A program made the translations under genes and the position numbers. Source: an uncultured Bacillaceae bacterium (GTDB lineage Bacteria; Bacillota; Bacilli; Bacillales; Bacillaceae_L). From it: a stretch of DNA of 64,000 nt. Of this stretch, positions 37,133 to 46,546 are shown piece after piece. The stretch spans positions 372,001-436,000 of the forward strand of contig CANMHG010000002.1 in the NCBI GenBank assembly GCA_947497585.1. Direction: 5' to 3'. The first letter of the stretch is position 1. Every line of letters begins with the position of its first letter. The notes below the pieces were generated by a model. It did no database searches and was not told the DNA's origin. It was given only the letters and a program-made list of their open reading frames with translations.

Positions 37133-38503
37133 TTATTCTAAACTATATTTTTTTATTTTTTCATACATACTAGATTTACTAATCCCTAGAGACTTAGCCG
37201 CTTGTAGCTTATCTTGTCCAAATTGTTCAAGGGATTTTTCAATAATTTTTTTCTCAGTTTCATCTAAAATCTCTTTTAAGGATCTCTGTCCAATAAGAAG
37301 CTTTGGATCTCCCATAAAATACTCAGGTAAAGAAGATATCGTTATCTTCTCTCCATCTGTCAAATGAATTGCTGCCTCAATCACATTTTCAAGTTCCCTT
37401 AAGTTTCCTGGCCATGTATGTTTATATAAAAGGTTTAGAACATCTTCCTCAATCATTGTTATCCTTTTTCCAGAACGTTTCGTAATCTTTTTTAAGAAGA
37501 ATTCGGTCAAGTGACCGATATCCTCTACTCGTTCACGAAGAGGTGGTACTTTAAAAGGAATAACATTGATTCGGTAAAACAAGTCCTCCCTGAAACGGTT
37601 TTCTGAAATCATTTTTTCTAATGGCCTATTCGTTGCTGCAATCACTCTAACATCCACAGGAATTGGTGTCATCGAACCAACTGGCTCTACCTCTTTTTCC
37701 TGTAAGACTCTAAGAAGTTTTACCTGCATATTTAATGGCATATCTCCAATTTCATCAAGGAAGATGGTTCCTCCGTGAGCCAATAAAAACTTCCCTTTTT
37801 TGCCGCCTTTTTTAGCGCCGGTAAAAGCACCTTCTTCATAACCAAAGAGTTCAGATTCAAGTAAGTGTTCTGGTATGGCCCCACAATTTACTTTGATAAA
37901 TGGTTTGTTACTTCGTGAACTTAACTGATGAATACTATGAGCGAAAAGTTCTTTACCAGTACCACTCTCACCTCTAATCAAAATAGAAGTATCACCTGAG
38001 GCAATGTTTTTCACTTTCTCTTTTAACTCTGTTATTTGCTTTGAAACCGCTTTAATATCTTGTAACGTGTACTTTGCTCCATTGTGTTCCTGCCAATCTT
38101 GTAGGTAAGTCTGTAACTGTGGCATAAGGCTTTTTATATGACTACTCATCTTATCCCATTCTTTTGTATCTCGGAAAATGACCGTACCAAGTGCCCCTAT
38201 TGTTTCACCATTTGAAAAAATTGGAATTCGATTAGCAATCATATAATTCCCTTTGATATATTGAAGGTCAGCTATTTCCTCTTTTCCTGACTTTGCAACA
38301 AGGTGCATTCTCGAATTTTCAATGACAGTTGTTACGTGCTTACCAATTGCTTCATTCCTTTTAATTTCAAGAAACTCACAATATTTTTTATTCATATATA
38401 CAATATTTCCATCTTTATTAACGACAACAATCCATTCATAAGCACTGTCAATAATCGTTTCTAATATATCATTTTTATATTGAGCATCTATTTCGTTAAA
38501 CAT
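37133..38503 (-). CDS. Sigma-54-dependent enhancer-binding regulator of the hydroxybutyrate operon
   Basis: This 456-aa activator has an N-terminal PAS domain ([28 protein letters not shown]), a central AAA+ domain with Walker A GESGTGKE, the sigma-54 contact loop GAFTGA and Walker [13 protein letters not shown], and a C-terminal Fis-type helix-turn-helix ([20 protein letters not shown]). It should bind the palindromes beyond its own 3' end and open the SigL promoter of scoA, probably when the PAS domain senses hydroxybutyrate, acetoacetate or another metabolic cue. TAGGTGATG precedes ATG 38503. Confidence 0.93.
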   Translation of the reverse strand: MFNEIDAQYKNDILETIIDSAYEWIVVVNKDGNIVYMNKKYCEFLEIKRNEAIGKHVTTVIENSRMHLVAKSGKEEIADLQYIKGNYMIANRIPIFSNGETIGALGTVIFRDTKEWDKMSSHIKSLMPQLQTYLQDWQEHNGAKYTLQDIKAVSKQITELKEKVKNIASGDTSILIRGESGTGKELFAHSIHQLSSRSNKPFIKVNCGAIPEHLLESELFGYEEGAFTGAKKGGKKGKFLLAHGGTIFLDEIGDMPLNMQVKLLRVLQEKEVEPVGSMTPIPVDVRVIAATNRPLEKMISENRFREDLFYRINVIPFKVPPLRERVEDIGHLTEFFLKKITKRSGKRITMIEEDVLNLLYKHTWPGNLRELENVIEAAIHLTDGEKITISSLPEYFMGDPKLLIGQRSLKEILDETEKKIIEKSLEQFGQDKLQAAKSLGISKSSMYEKIKKYSLE

Positions 38504-38572
38504 GACATCACCTACTACTAATTCTACTTGTTTCTATAGTATCACTAATATTTTAAAAATTATAGAAATAAA

Positions 38573-38606
38573 AAAACGACGAGAAACTTCTATCCCCGTC
38601 GTTATA
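38573..38606 (-). terminator. Terminator after the MFS gene
   Basis: AACGACG and CGTCGTT pair across a 15-base loop, flanked by A and T runs; it is located just past the stop of the 399-aa transporter. Confidence 0.7.
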
Positions 38607-38608
38607 TT

Positions 38609-39808
38609 TTAAGTATGAGAACTTACAACCACTGAAGTATCCTGACTTTTTTTCTTTAATTTCTGGTCATATAAAGCGGCTGGAATAATCGATAGTATTA
38701 ATAACATCATTAGAATAATAAATAGTAGTTCGATATTATATAAATCTACTATTATACCCCCGAAAATTGGACCTAACATTCTACCACCAGTAGCCGTACT
38801 ATTAACAATCCCCTGATAAAAGCCTTCTCTACCTTTAGGTGCCAGTTCGTTAGCAATAGTAGGTACTGCCGGCCAAACAAACATCTCACCTATCGTAAGA
38901 ATAATCATAGCTACTACAAAAGCAGTAAACATCTCAGCTTTAGCAACTATAGCAAAAGAACCTACGAAAATTACTAGTCCGATAATAATTTGGGTTTTTA
39001 AGGTTTTTGCAAATTTACGGACCACTAAGGAAATGATAGGTTGACCTAATACAATTAATGCCCCATTAATTGTCCATAATAGGCTATATTGTTTTAAGCT
39101 AATTCCTAAATCTTGAGTGTGTGAAGCGATTGTTGTTTGCCACTGAACATATGCCAACCAACATATTAAATACCCTATGGTCATTACTAATAAAGCAGTC
39201 AACTTCGTTTTATTTTTTACCACTTGAGGTTGTTCTAGAATTGAGCTTTGTTCAGCTTTTTCTATACTAATACTTCGATAACCAAATAAGGCTATAAAGA
39301 AATAAACAAGAATTAAAACTGCATTTGCCGTGAATATATACGTAAAAGAGAACGAAGCAACCAAACCACCAAGTCCTGCACCAACTGCCACTCCGACATT
39401 TTGAGCGACGTATACTGCATTAAAGGCTCTCCTTCCACCTTCAGGCCAAACTGAGCCTGCCATTGCATACATTGCTGGAAAAACAATACCTGATCCAAAT
39501 CCTACGATTGTTAGAAAAACAACATAATATGGCCATTCATTGTTAAAAACCAGCCCTATTACAGCCATTAAGGATATTACAATGCCTGTTAATATAGATT
39601 TATATCCTCCCACTTTATCAAAAAGTGCTCCACCAAACAGGTTTCCAATAACACTTGCAGCTGAATTTAGCATTAATACTAAACCGGCTACAGACAAAGA
39701 TTTCCCAAGATGATCATGAATGTAAATCGTATTTAAAGGCCATAAGAAGGAAGACCCCGTCACATTAATAATCATGCCTATCACTAATAACCAAAGAGCT
39801 CGAGGCAT
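38609..39808 (-). CDS. yttB: MFS transporter (YttB-like)
   Basis: This 399-aa major facilitator protein has twelve membrane segments. The motif A region GNLFGGALFDKVGGYKS lies between helices 2 and 3, with related GRMLGPIFGGII in the second half. Proteins of this type export drugs or small metabolites; no substrate is evident. B. subtilis has yttB in the same neighbourhood near ytqA, which supports the symbol. ATG 39808 follows AGGGGGATT. Confidence 0.85.
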   Translation of the reverse strand: MPRALWLLVIGMIINVTGSSFLWPLNTIYIHDHLGKSLSVAGLVLMLNSAASVIGNLFGGALFDKVGGYKSILTGIVISLMAVIGLVFNNEWPYYVVFLTIVGFGSGIVFPAMYAMAGSVWPEGGRRAFNAVYVAQNVGVAVGAGLGGLVASFSFTYIFTANAVLILVYFFIALFGYRSISIEKAEQSSILEQPQVVKNKTKLTALLVMTIGYLICWLAYVQWQTTIASHTQDLGISLKQYSLLWTINGALIVLGQPIISLVVRKFAKTLKTQIIIGLVIFVGSFAIVAKAEMFTAFVVAMIILTIGEMFVWPAVPTIANELAPKGREGFYQGIVNSTATGGRMLGPIFGGIIVDLYNIELLFIILMMLLILSIIPAALYDQKLKKKSQDTSVVVSSHT

Positions 39809-39945
39809 TAGAATCCCCCTAAAATTTGTTATGTTTCGATTTCCAAAATAATTCTATTCCTTTCTAGGTTAAATGGCAATATGAAAATAAACCTACAAAA
39901 TATTCAAATAATTAATCCATAAGGAGTAATGATGTATTATGTGAC

Positions 39946-39978
39946 ATAAAAAAACAGCCATACCGAATGTATGGCTGT
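39946..39978 (-). terminator. Terminator after the 54-aa gene
   Basis: ACAGCCATAC and GTATGGCTGT form a perfect 10-bp stem around CGAAT, and on the minus strand a run of seven T follows. Confidence 0.9.
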
Positions 39979-39992
39979 CCTTGTTTTCTAGG

Positions 39993-40157
39993 TTAATTTT
40001 CAGTTCTTTGTTTTGATTTTATAGGTTGGCCTTTTTCAGCATACTTTTTCTTCGCAACCTTTTTAGGGTCAAAATCCTGCCCAACCTCTATGTCATTACT
40101 ATTAATTCCATTTTTTGTTTTTTGTTCAGGGTTATTTTGCTTTGAACGTTTTTTCAT
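39993..40157 (-). CDS. Small hydrophilic protein, 54 aa
   Basis: This short frame runs from ATG 40157 (ribosome site AGGGGGGC at 6 bases) to TAA at 39993, with a strong terminator 15 bases on. The protein MKKRSKQNNPEQKTKNG... is very rich in Lys, Gln and Asn, has no cysteine or hydrophobic segment, and contains DFDPKKVAKKKYAEKG. In size and composition it recalls minor small acid-soluble spore proteins of Bacillus, but I cannot assign it to a named one. It is probably co-transcribed with ytzC, 11 bases upstream. Confidence 0.75.
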   Translation of the reverse strand: MKKRSKQNNPEQKTKNGINSNDIEVGQDFDPKKVAKKKYAEKGQPIKSKQRTEN

Positions 40158-40168
40158 TCTTTGCCCCC

Positions 40169-40450
40169 CTAGTGGTATTCATTTAAAAGATTTTCATCAA
40201 GAGTCATATCATTTTGAATCTGCTGAAGTTGCAGTCTCATACGGTGAAGCTGTTCACGCTGCTGTCCATTGCAACTCAAGGCTAGATGAGCCAGATCATT
40301 TGCACAATCTTCAAGTTGCTCCATAGCATTCGTATATTCAGTGATATTATAATGCTCTTGCTTTCTTGCAACCGTCATTTGCTCCTTGCTCGTTCTAATC
40401 GTATCCTCACATCTTTGGAGAAACGCTTCAACTGATTGGCGTGTAGCCAT
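40169..40450 (-). CDS. ytzC: DUF2524 protein YtzC
   Basis: This 93-aa, almost entirely helical protein (FLQRCEDTIRTSKEQMTVAR, YTNAMEQLEDCANDLAHL) is of the DUF2524 family, found in spore-forming Bacillaceae next to ytqA and ytqB as here. The function is unknown; two cysteines are spaced in the middle helices. ATG 40450 has AGGGGGGA at 7 bases. It is divergent from ytqA. Confidence 0.88.
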   Translation of the reverse strand: MATRQSVEAFLQRCEDTIRTSKEQMTVARKQEHYNITEYTNAMEQLEDCANDLAHLALSCNGQQREQLHRMRLQLQQIQNDMTLDENLLNEYH

Positions 40451-40678
40451 TCAAAATCCCCCCTAACTTAAAACTATAGAAGCGACTAGCTTCCTCAACC
40501 TGTAGTTTGCACCATACAAGAACAAAATATGTCTTCCGGGGCCTGACCCCCACCACGTTAAAGCACTAAACAGTTTCTTTCCTCACGTTGAAGTTCCTTG
40601 TATTATTTGCATTTGAGAAGGGTAATGGCCCGTGATAAAATAGTAAAGTTAATGTATTTATTTTAGGAGGTACTGGCT

Positions 40679-41641
40679 TTGACGCAAGTAAACCCGTTTC
40701 GATATTCTTCAGATAATAAACGGTTTCATACATGGAACTATCATTTACGTGAATTTTTTGGTCATAAAGTATTTAAAGTTGCGATAGACGGTGGTTTTGA
40801 TTGCCCGAATCGTGATGGTACTGTTGCTCATGGTGGCTGCACTTTTTGTAGTGTCTCGGGCTCCGGAGATTTTGCAGGCGATCGAGCAGACGATATTCTC
40901 GTTCAATTCCACACGATAAAGGATAAAATGCATTCTAAATGGAAAGATGGAAAGTATATGGCATACTTTCAGGCCTTTACTAACACCCATGCGCCGGTAG
41001 AGACTCTACGTCAAACATTTGAACCGATTCTTGAGCAAGAAGGTGTTGTTGGCATTTCAATTGCTACACGTCCTGATTGTCTTCCGGAAGATGTAGTAGA
41101 CTATTTGGCAGACCTAAATAAACGCAGCTATCTTTGGGTTGAGCTTGGATTACAGACCGTGCATGAGCGTACTGCCTTATTAGTTAATAGAGCACATGAT
41201 ATGAGATGTTATATTGAAGGTGTAAAAAAGCTAAGAAAACACAATATCCGTATTTGCTCTCACATAATTAACGGTCTACCACTTGAGAATACAGATATGA
41301 TGATGGAAACTGCTCGTGCAGTTGCAGACCTTGATGTCCAAGGTATTAAAATACACTTACTACATTTATTAAAGGGAACTCCTATGGTAAAGCAATATGA
41401 AAAAGGCTTACTTGAATTTTTGACCTTTGAGGACTATGTAAATTTAGTATGTGATCAATTAGAAATTTTACCACCAGAAATGATTATTCACCGCATAACA
41501 GGTGATGGTCCAATTGAAATTATGGTTGGCCCAATGTGGAGTGTGAACAAATGGCAGGTATTAAACGCAATTGATGCAGAGTTGCTACGACGTGATAGCT
41601 ATCAGGGTAAATACTACAAAAAAGCAGTGGAAGCCCAATGA
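40679..41641 (+). CDS. ytqA: Radical SAM protein YtqA (TIGR01212 type)
   Basis: This 320-aa radical SAM enzyme has an iron-sulfur cluster motif near residue 40 (CPNRDGTVAHGGCTFCSVSG, an expanded CxnCxxC spacing typical of this family). HTWNYHLREFFG leads into it, and the TIM-barrel segments ISIATRPDCLPEDV and LGLQTVHERTA follow. It overlaps ytqB by 4 bases. In B. subtilis the YtqA/YtqB pair has been reported to act in tRNA wobble-uridine mnm5 modification (MnmL/MnmM). Translation starts at TTG 40679 behind TAGGAGG. Confidence 0.92.
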   Translation: MTQVNPFRYSSDNKRFHTWNYHLREFFGHKVFKVAIDGGFDCPNRDGTVAHGGCTFCSVSGSGDFAGDRADDILVQFHTIKDKMHSKWKDGKYMAYFQAFTNTHAPVETLRQTFEPILEQEGVVGISIATRPDCLPEDVVDYLADLNKRSYLWVELGLQTVHERTALLVNRAHDMRCYIEGVKKLRKHNIRICSHIINGLPLENTDMMMETARAVADLDVQGIKIHLLHLLKGTPMVKQYEKGLLEFLTFEDYVNLVCDQLEILPPEMIIHRITGDGPIEIMVGPMWSVNKWQVLNAIDAELLRRDSYQGKYYKKAVEAQ

Positions 41642-42210
41642 AACTAGAACGTATCCTACCTTTTGCCAGAAGATTGTTAGAGACTGCCATACCTAAAGGT
41701 GGAATTGCTGTAGATGCTACCATGGGAAACGGACATGATACCGTTCATTTAGCCAAACTTGTTGGAGAGAATGGTCATGTATATGCCTTTGATATTCAAA
41801 GCGATGCTATTAGGAATACAAGTAATAGGTTAAATGAGAATCAACTGTCAGACCGTGTTACATTATATGAAAAGAGTCATGGTGAGCTAGAAAAATTAAT
41901 TCCAGTTACAATTCATGGAAGAATCAATGGTGCTATCTTTAACCTAGGCTATCTTCCTGGTGGTGATAAAGAAATTGTAACAAAGCCCACTTCGACGATT
42001 GCTGCGATAGAGCAGCTACTTTCTATTATGGAAAAAGAAGGAATCATAGTACTTGTCATTTATCACGGACACGAGCAAGGTGCTGTTGAACGTGATGAAT
42101 TGCTTGAATATGTCTCAGGAATTGATCAACAATCTGCTCATGTCTTGGAATACCGCTTTATAAACCAGGCAAATAATCCACCATTCATCATAGCAATTGA
42201 AAAAAGATAA
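41638..42210 (+). CDS. ytqB: SAM-dependent methyltransferase YtqB (tRNA mnm5U34, MnmM)
   Basis: This 190-aa class I methyltransferase has the SAM-binding loop DATMGNGHDTVHLA near residues 26-39, YAFDIQSDA as the acidic strand end, and NLGYLPGGDKEIVT in the NPPY-like position. It is the partner of YtqA; the B. subtilis enzyme has been reported to methylate nm5U34 in tRNA to mnm5U34. Older annotations call it an rRNA methyltransferase. It overlaps ytqA (ATGA) and ends in a terminator. Confidence 0.92.
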   Translation: MKLERILPFARRLLETAIPKGGIAVDATMGNGHDTVHLAKLVGENGHVYAFDIQSDAIRNTSNRLNENQLSDRVTLYEKSHGELEKLIPVTIHGRINGAIFNLGYLPGGDKEIVTKPTSTIAAIEQLLSIMEKEGIIVLVIYHGHEQGAVERDELLEYVSGIDQQSAHVLEYRFINQANNPPFIIAIEKR

Positions 42211-42242
42211 AGAGTGCCATGGACAAGCCGTAGCACTCTTTT
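42210..42242. terminator. Bidirectional terminator between ytqB and ytpB
   Basis: AAAGAGTGC and GCACTCTTTTT pair across a 15-base loop between two convergent genes. Confidence 0.8.
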
Positions 42243-43343
42243 TCACATTGCTATTTCCTTCTTTGAGCCCTTTAGAGCATGTGTTACTTTTTGCATTGAA
42301 CGATATAATCGTCCATTTAAATAAAAGAATAGTGACGTTTTACCCCCGAGCTGAATAATCTTTTTTGCAATCCTATGTACTTCTTTCTGCTTTCTAACCT
42401 TCTCATCTGATAAATAAATCCCTAACAACCCCCTATTTATCATACGATGAAAATGTTCATCAGGTATTCCAGTAATATTCTGATCAGCTTCTTCTACAAA
42501 ATGCTGAAGACGAGCAACTAATTCACTTTGCTTCGGGTAATAAAAACAAAAATTCAAATCCCCGCCTTTTCGATCTTCATCCTGATCAATAAAATAATCC
42601 AAAAGAATGTGCAAGCCTTGTATGTAGGGGAAATAACCGTCTCTTATTTTATTTGCTGTCTCCTCAGAAAAGCTTGGTTGAAATGCATATGCTACCAAGC
42701 AAAAGATACCTAGTGTTGACCCAGAACAAGCAGAAAATTCATACCACTTCATTTCAGGTAAATGAGGTTTGTATTCATTAAACCATTTCTCTAATCTTGG
42801 TACTCTCTCTTCAATTCGAACATGTTTATGTACCTGTAAATCACAGTAATATAGGGCTAATTCTTGTAGGTGCTCATTGATAATATCAAAGTGTTTAACC
42901 TTCTTCAAAACATCCTGACAAGTTTTCACTAAACTATTTAAGTATCCACCATCTTCTTGTTCAGAACGGTGACGATAATAATTTTTCAATGGATTATCTA
43001 AAGTTAGGGCATCTGGCATCGAATCATGTAATGCTCTAAAATCAATCGGATCTAATGATGTACTTCGATCACATAGATTGTCTAAATAATCACTTATTGT
43101 TTGATAAGCTACAATAAATCGAATACACTCATCTTTATGTTCATGTGCAAGCAGTGCTAAGATGGCTCCGCCTTCACAATGAAAGGTTTTTGTATTTATA
43201 CTGGCTACGGCCTGTGTTCTTAGTTCAGGATCTGGTATTTGATTTGCTTTTTCTCGCCAATATGACAAATGCTTATGAACTTCAGGTAGTACATCTTTAT
43301 AAACCTTTGCCATTAAACTTATAGAATTAGATGGTACCTTCAT
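42243..43343 (-). CDS. ytpB: Tetraprenyl-beta-curcumene synthase YtpB (DUF2600)
   Basis: This 366-aa DUF2600 terpene synthase converts tetraprenyl diphosphate to tetraprenyl-beta-curcumene, the C35 precursor of sporulenes and baciterpenols in Bacillus. The family is unlike classical class I synthases. The Asp-rich metal motifs visible are DYLDNLCDR near residue 88 and DYFIDQDEDRKGGD near 255. ATG 43343 follows GAGGTG; a TTG one codon earlier is possible. Neighbours ytqB and ytoA are as in B. subtilis. Confidence 0.93.
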   Translation of the reverse strand: MKVPSNSISLMAKVYKDVLPEVHKHLSYWREKANQIPDPELRTQAVASINTKTFHCEGGAILALLAHEHKDECIRFIVAYQTISDYLDNLCDRSTSLDPIDFRALHDSMPDALTLDNPLKNYYRHRSEQEDGGYLNSLVKTCQDVLKKVKHFDIINEHLQELALYYCDLQVHKHVRIEERVPRLEKWFNEYKPHLPEMKWYEFSACSGSTLGIFCLVAYAFQPSFSEETANKIRDGYFPYIQGLHILLDYFIDQDEDRKGGDLNFCFYYPKQSELVARLQHFVEEADQNITGIPDEHFHRMINRGLLGIYLSDEKVRKQKEVHRIAKKIIQLGGKTSLFFYLNGRLYRSMQKVTHALKGSKKEIAM

Positions 43344-43445
43344 CAAAACACCTCGTCTTTTTGATTTTAAAATTACCGTTTACTCAAAAATTTGTTACAC
43401 TAAACTTACTACAAAAATGGAAATTATGAAAGGAACGAAGGAATT

Positions 43446-43958
43446 ATGATCTATCCTTATAAAGGAATCTTACCTGAAATTGCTTCATCTGCTTTTATTG
43501 CGGATTATGCGACAGTAACAGGTGATGTTAAAATTGGTGAAGAAAGTAGTATTTGGTTCAACAGTGTCATTAGAGGTGATGTTGCACCTACGATAATTGG
43601 TAACAGAGTTAATATTCAAGATAATTCTATTTTGCATCAAAGTCCAAATAATCCACTTATCATTGAAGATGATGTTACAGTTGGACATCAAGTTATTTTA
43701 CATAGCTCTATTGTTAGAAAGGGAGCATTAATCGGTATGGGATCAATTGTACTTGATGGTGCTGAAATCGGTGAAGGTGCATTTATTGGAGCTGGAAGTC
43801 TTGTTCCCCAGGGTAAAAAAATCCCGCCTAATACATTAGCCTTTGGTCGCCCTGCCAAAGTGATTCGTGAACTTAATGAAGATGATATAGCAGACATGGC
43901 TCGTATTCGTAGAGAATATGTTGAAAAGGGTCAATACTATAAAAGTCTTCAAAAATAA
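43446..43958 (+). CDS. ytoA: Gamma-carbonic-anhydrase-like hexapeptide-repeat protein YtoA
   Basis: This 170-aa left-handed beta-helix protein is built of hexapeptide repeats (VTGDVKIGEESSIWFNSVIR and so on). The three metal His of gamma carbonic anhydrases are in SILHQSP and VTVGHQVILHSS. RGDVAPTIIG and the C-terminal AFGRPAKVIRELN are family signatures. Activity as a carbonic anhydrase is uncertain for YtoA-type proteins. The start ATG follows GGAACGAAGG; a terminator hairpin lies 30 bases downstream. Confidence 0.92.
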   Translation: MIYPYKGILPEIASSAFIADYATVTGDVKIGEESSIWFNSVIRGDVAPTIIGNRVNIQDNSILHQSPNNPLIIEDDVTVGHQVILHSSIVRKGALIGMGSIVLDGAEIGEGAFIGAGSLVPQGKKIPPNTLAFGRPAKVIRELNEDDIADMARIRREYVEKGQYYKSLQK

Positions 43959-43985
43959 TATCTGACGAGACTATGTCTACTATGA

Positions 43986-44015
43986 AGTGTTTCCAAATTA
44001 TTTGGAAACACTTTT
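43986..44015 (+). terminator. Terminator after ytoA
   Basis: AGTGTTTCCAAA and TTTGGAAACACT form a perfect 12-bp stem around TTA, followed by TTTT. Confidence 0.9.
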
Positions 44016-44079
44016 CTGATTTTGACTATAGAGGGAAAGGTATCCTAAGAAAAAGCTTTCAAGATTGGAGCTAGTCTAA

Positions 44080-44811
44080 ATGATACCTGAAATTGTTAAT
44101 CAATTTAAACTGAGAAATCTCATTCTACTAGTATGTACTGTTCTTATCGTGTTTTTACCTAGCAATGACACTGCTGCCTATAGCACAACTTCTACAACTA
44201 ACACCACTAAAAAAGTTATTTTAGATGCACCTTTAATTTCTCAATATCCTGAACTACCTAGAGGCTGTGAGGTAACAAGTTTAGCCATGCTCCTTCAACA
44301 TGCTGGTGTAATGGTAGATAAGCTTACTCTCGCAAAAGCTGTAAAAAAAGACCCTACACCTTATAAAAAACATAATGGGATTGTCCACTTTGGTAATCCA
44401 TATAACGGGTTTGTAGGTGATATGTACACAAAAAGAAACAAAGGTCTTGGTGTGTATCATGGTCCCATTGCAGATTTAGCAGATCAATTTTTAGCTGCTA
44501 GGATCATTGATTTAACTGGAGAAGACTTCTCACAGGTTTATAAGTATCTATTAAACGGATCTCCCGTTTGGGTCATTACAAACGCTACCTACAACAAGCT
44601 GCCAGATTCCTCTTTTGAAACATGGAATACACCAACCGGAATTATTAATATAACCTACCATGAACACTCAGTTTTAATTACAGGTTTTGATGAGCAATAT
44701 ATTTACTTTAATGACCCCTTGTCAAAGGTTAAAAATAAAAAAGCACCAAAAGCAGAATTTATAGCATCTTGGGAACAAATGGGAAAACAAGCAATTACTT
44801 ATTTACCTTAA
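44080..44811 (+). CDS. Exported C39-like cysteine peptidase (YvpB-like)
   Basis: This 243-aa protein begins with a signal peptide or anchor (LILLVCTVLIVFLPSNDTAA), placing the catalytic part outside the cell. The papain-fold triad is visible: Cys in PRGCEVTSLAMLL near residue 62, His in YHEHSVLITGF and Asp in YFNDPLS. This matches the Peptidase_C39_2 family, including B. subtilis YvpB. It has no ABC transporter and is not a bacteriocin-processing exporter. The substrate is unknown, perhaps cell-wall or surface proteins. A strong terminator follows. Confidence 0.88.
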   Translation: MIPEIVNQFKLRNLILLVCTVLIVFLPSNDTAAYSTTSTTNTTKKVILDAPLISQYPELPRGCEVTSLAMLLQHAGVMVDKLTLAKAVKKDPTPYKKHNGIVHFGNPYNGFVGDMYTKRNKGLGVYHGPIADLADQFLAARIIDLTGEDFSQVYKYLLNGSPVWVITNATYNKLPDSSFETWNTPTGIINITYHEHSVLITGFDEQYIYFNDPLSKVKNKKAPKAEFIASWEQMGKQAITYLP

Positions 44812-44836
44812 TCAATAACGAGTTCCTCACACAAGA

Positions 44837-44878
44837 AAAAAACAGGTAGATATTCGTGGAATATCACCTGTTTTTTTA
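44837..44878. terminator. Bidirectional terminator between the C39 gene and metK
   Basis: AAAAACAGGTAGATATTC and GAATATCACCTGTTTTTTT pair with a single mismatch. Confidence 0.88.
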
Positions 44879-44888
44879 ATTTTATTTA

Positions 44889-46091
44889 TTATTGCCCTAA
44901 AGCTTGTGATTTTAAAGCCTCAGCTTTGTCAGTACGCTCCCATGGAAGATCCACATCTGAACGGCCAAAGTGTCCATAAGCTGCTGTTTGCTTGTAGATT
45001 GGGCGACGAAGGTCTAGCATCTTGATAATACCAGCTGGACGTAAGTCAAAGTTACTGCTAACTACATCTACTAAAACATCTTCTGAAACTTTACCTGTAC
45101 CAAACGTATCTACTGCAATTGATACTGGTTTCGCTACACCAATTGCATAAGCTAATTGAACTTCAACTTTATCAGCTAAACCAGCTGCAACGATATTTTT
45201 TGCAACATAACGCGCTGCATACGCCGCTGAACGGTCAACCTTAGTTGCATCCTTACCAGAGAATGCACCACCACCGTGACGTGCATAACCACCATATGTA
45301 TCAACGATGATTTTACGACCTGTTAAACCAGCATCACCTTGTGGTCCACCAATAACGAAACGACCAGTTGGGTTAATGAAATATTTAGTATTTTCGTCAA
45401 TTAATTCTTTCGGAACAACTGGAGAAATAACATGTTCCTTAAGATTACGTTGGATTTGCTCTAATGTAATTTCAGGGTGATGTTGAGTTGAAATTACAAT
45501 TGTATCAATACGAACTGGTTTGTCATTTTCATCATACTCAACTGTTACTTGTGTTTTACCGTCTGGGCGTAGGTAAGGAAGAATGTCATCCTTACGAACT
45601 TTCGTTAAACGACGAGCAAGTTTATGTGCTAATGAAATTGGAAGTGGCATTAATTCCTTTGTTTCATTACAAGCGAAACCAAACATTAATCCTTGGTCTC
45701 CTGCACCGATTGCTTCGATCTGCTCATCTGTCATTTGACCTTCACGAGCCTCTAACGCCTGATCAACACCCATTGCTATATCAGCAGATTGCTCATCAAT
45801 AGAAGTTAAAACTGCACACGTCTCATAGTCAAAACCATATTTCGCACGAGTATAACCAATATTTTTAATCGTATCACGAACAATTTTAGGGATATCTACA
45901 TAAGTAGAAGTTGTGATTTCACCTGCAACAAGTACTAGACCAGTTGTCACTGAAGTTTCACAAGCAACACGTGCATTAGGATCATTTGTTAAAATTGCAT
46001 CTAAGATTGAATCTGAAATTTGGTCACAAATCTTATCTGGATGACCCTCAGTAACAGATTCTGAAGTAAATAAACGGCGCTTTTTAGACAT
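44889..46091 (-). CDS. metK: S-adenosylmethionine synthetase
   Basis: This 400-aa enzyme makes SAM from methionine and ATP. Hallmarks are [20 protein letters not shown] at the N-terminus, [15 protein letters not shown] around 120 and GGGAFSGKD around 265. The length is typical. It is the target of the SAM-I riboswitch upstream, which closes the feedback loop on SAM. The start is ATG 46091 with AAAGGAGGAAG at about 7 bases. Confidence 0.98.
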   Translation of the reverse strand: MSKKRRLFTSESVTEGHPDKICDQISDSILDAILTNDPNARVACETSVTTGLVLVAGEITTSTYVDIPKIVRDTIKNIGYTRAKYGFDYETCAVLTSIDEQSADIAMGVDQALEAREGQMTDEQIEAIGAGDQGLMFGFACNETKELMPLPISLAHKLARRLTKVRKDDILPYLRPDGKTQVTVEYDENDKPVRIDTIVISTQHHPEITLEQIQRNLKEHVISPVVPKELIDENTKYFINPTGRFVIGGPQGDAGLTGRKIIVDTYGGYARHGGGAFSGKDATKVDRSAAYAARYVAKNIVAAGLADKVEVQLAYAIGVAKPVSIAVDTFGTGKVSEDVLVDVVSSNFDLRPAGIIKMLDLRRPIYKQTAAYGHFGRSDVDLPWERTDKAEALKSQALGQ

Positions 46092-46271
46092 TCAAAAGCT
46101 TCCTCCTTTTAATACCACGATATTAATCGTGTGTTGTTTGTAAGATACGGTACTCATTCCCTTATTATTGATTAGTTAAACCTGTTTTATCCAGTTATAC
46201 GATGAGAAGTTGTTTATTGTCTTAAAAATAATTCATCGTATGTATAACTAATCTGCATCGTTCCCAAAAAA

Positions 46272-46478
46272 TAAAAAAACCTTTCCCTATTTTGAGGAAA
46301 GGTAGAATTTTTTAATCTCAGTCCTTTCACTCTTATCGATCAAGGTCAGTTACCTTGCATCAGGTTAGCACCTTATCACTAAACATGTGAAATTTTCATC
46401 TCACATAATGCTAAAAATTTAGTAATGGTTGCTGGGTTTCATAGGGCCTGTCCCTCCACCAGCTCGGGATAAGAGAGT
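46272..46478 (-). promoter_or_regulatory. SAM-I riboswitch (S-box) of metK
   Basis: Read on the minus strand, the aptamer starts CTCTTATCCCGAGCTGGTGG, then AGGGACAGGCCCTATGAAAC and CCAGCAACC, the diagnostic SAM-I core. It ends near AGTGAAAGGACTGAGATT. A terminator follows (CTTTCCTCAAAATAGGGAAA, then GG and a T run, 46301-46272). SAM binding should terminate transcription before metK. Sequence 46092-46271 is the remaining untranslated leader. Confidence 0.96.
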
Positions 46479-46546
46479 ATCCGTTCAATGACCTATAATA
46501 ACGTAGTCATATTGGTAGTGTCAACATATTTTGACAATATTCTTAT

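Noticed and set aside
36954..37367. Open frame of 137 codons on the plus strand over the activator sites
   Set aside because: It runs antisense into the sigma-54 regulator gene and covers the palindromes; no ribosome site.
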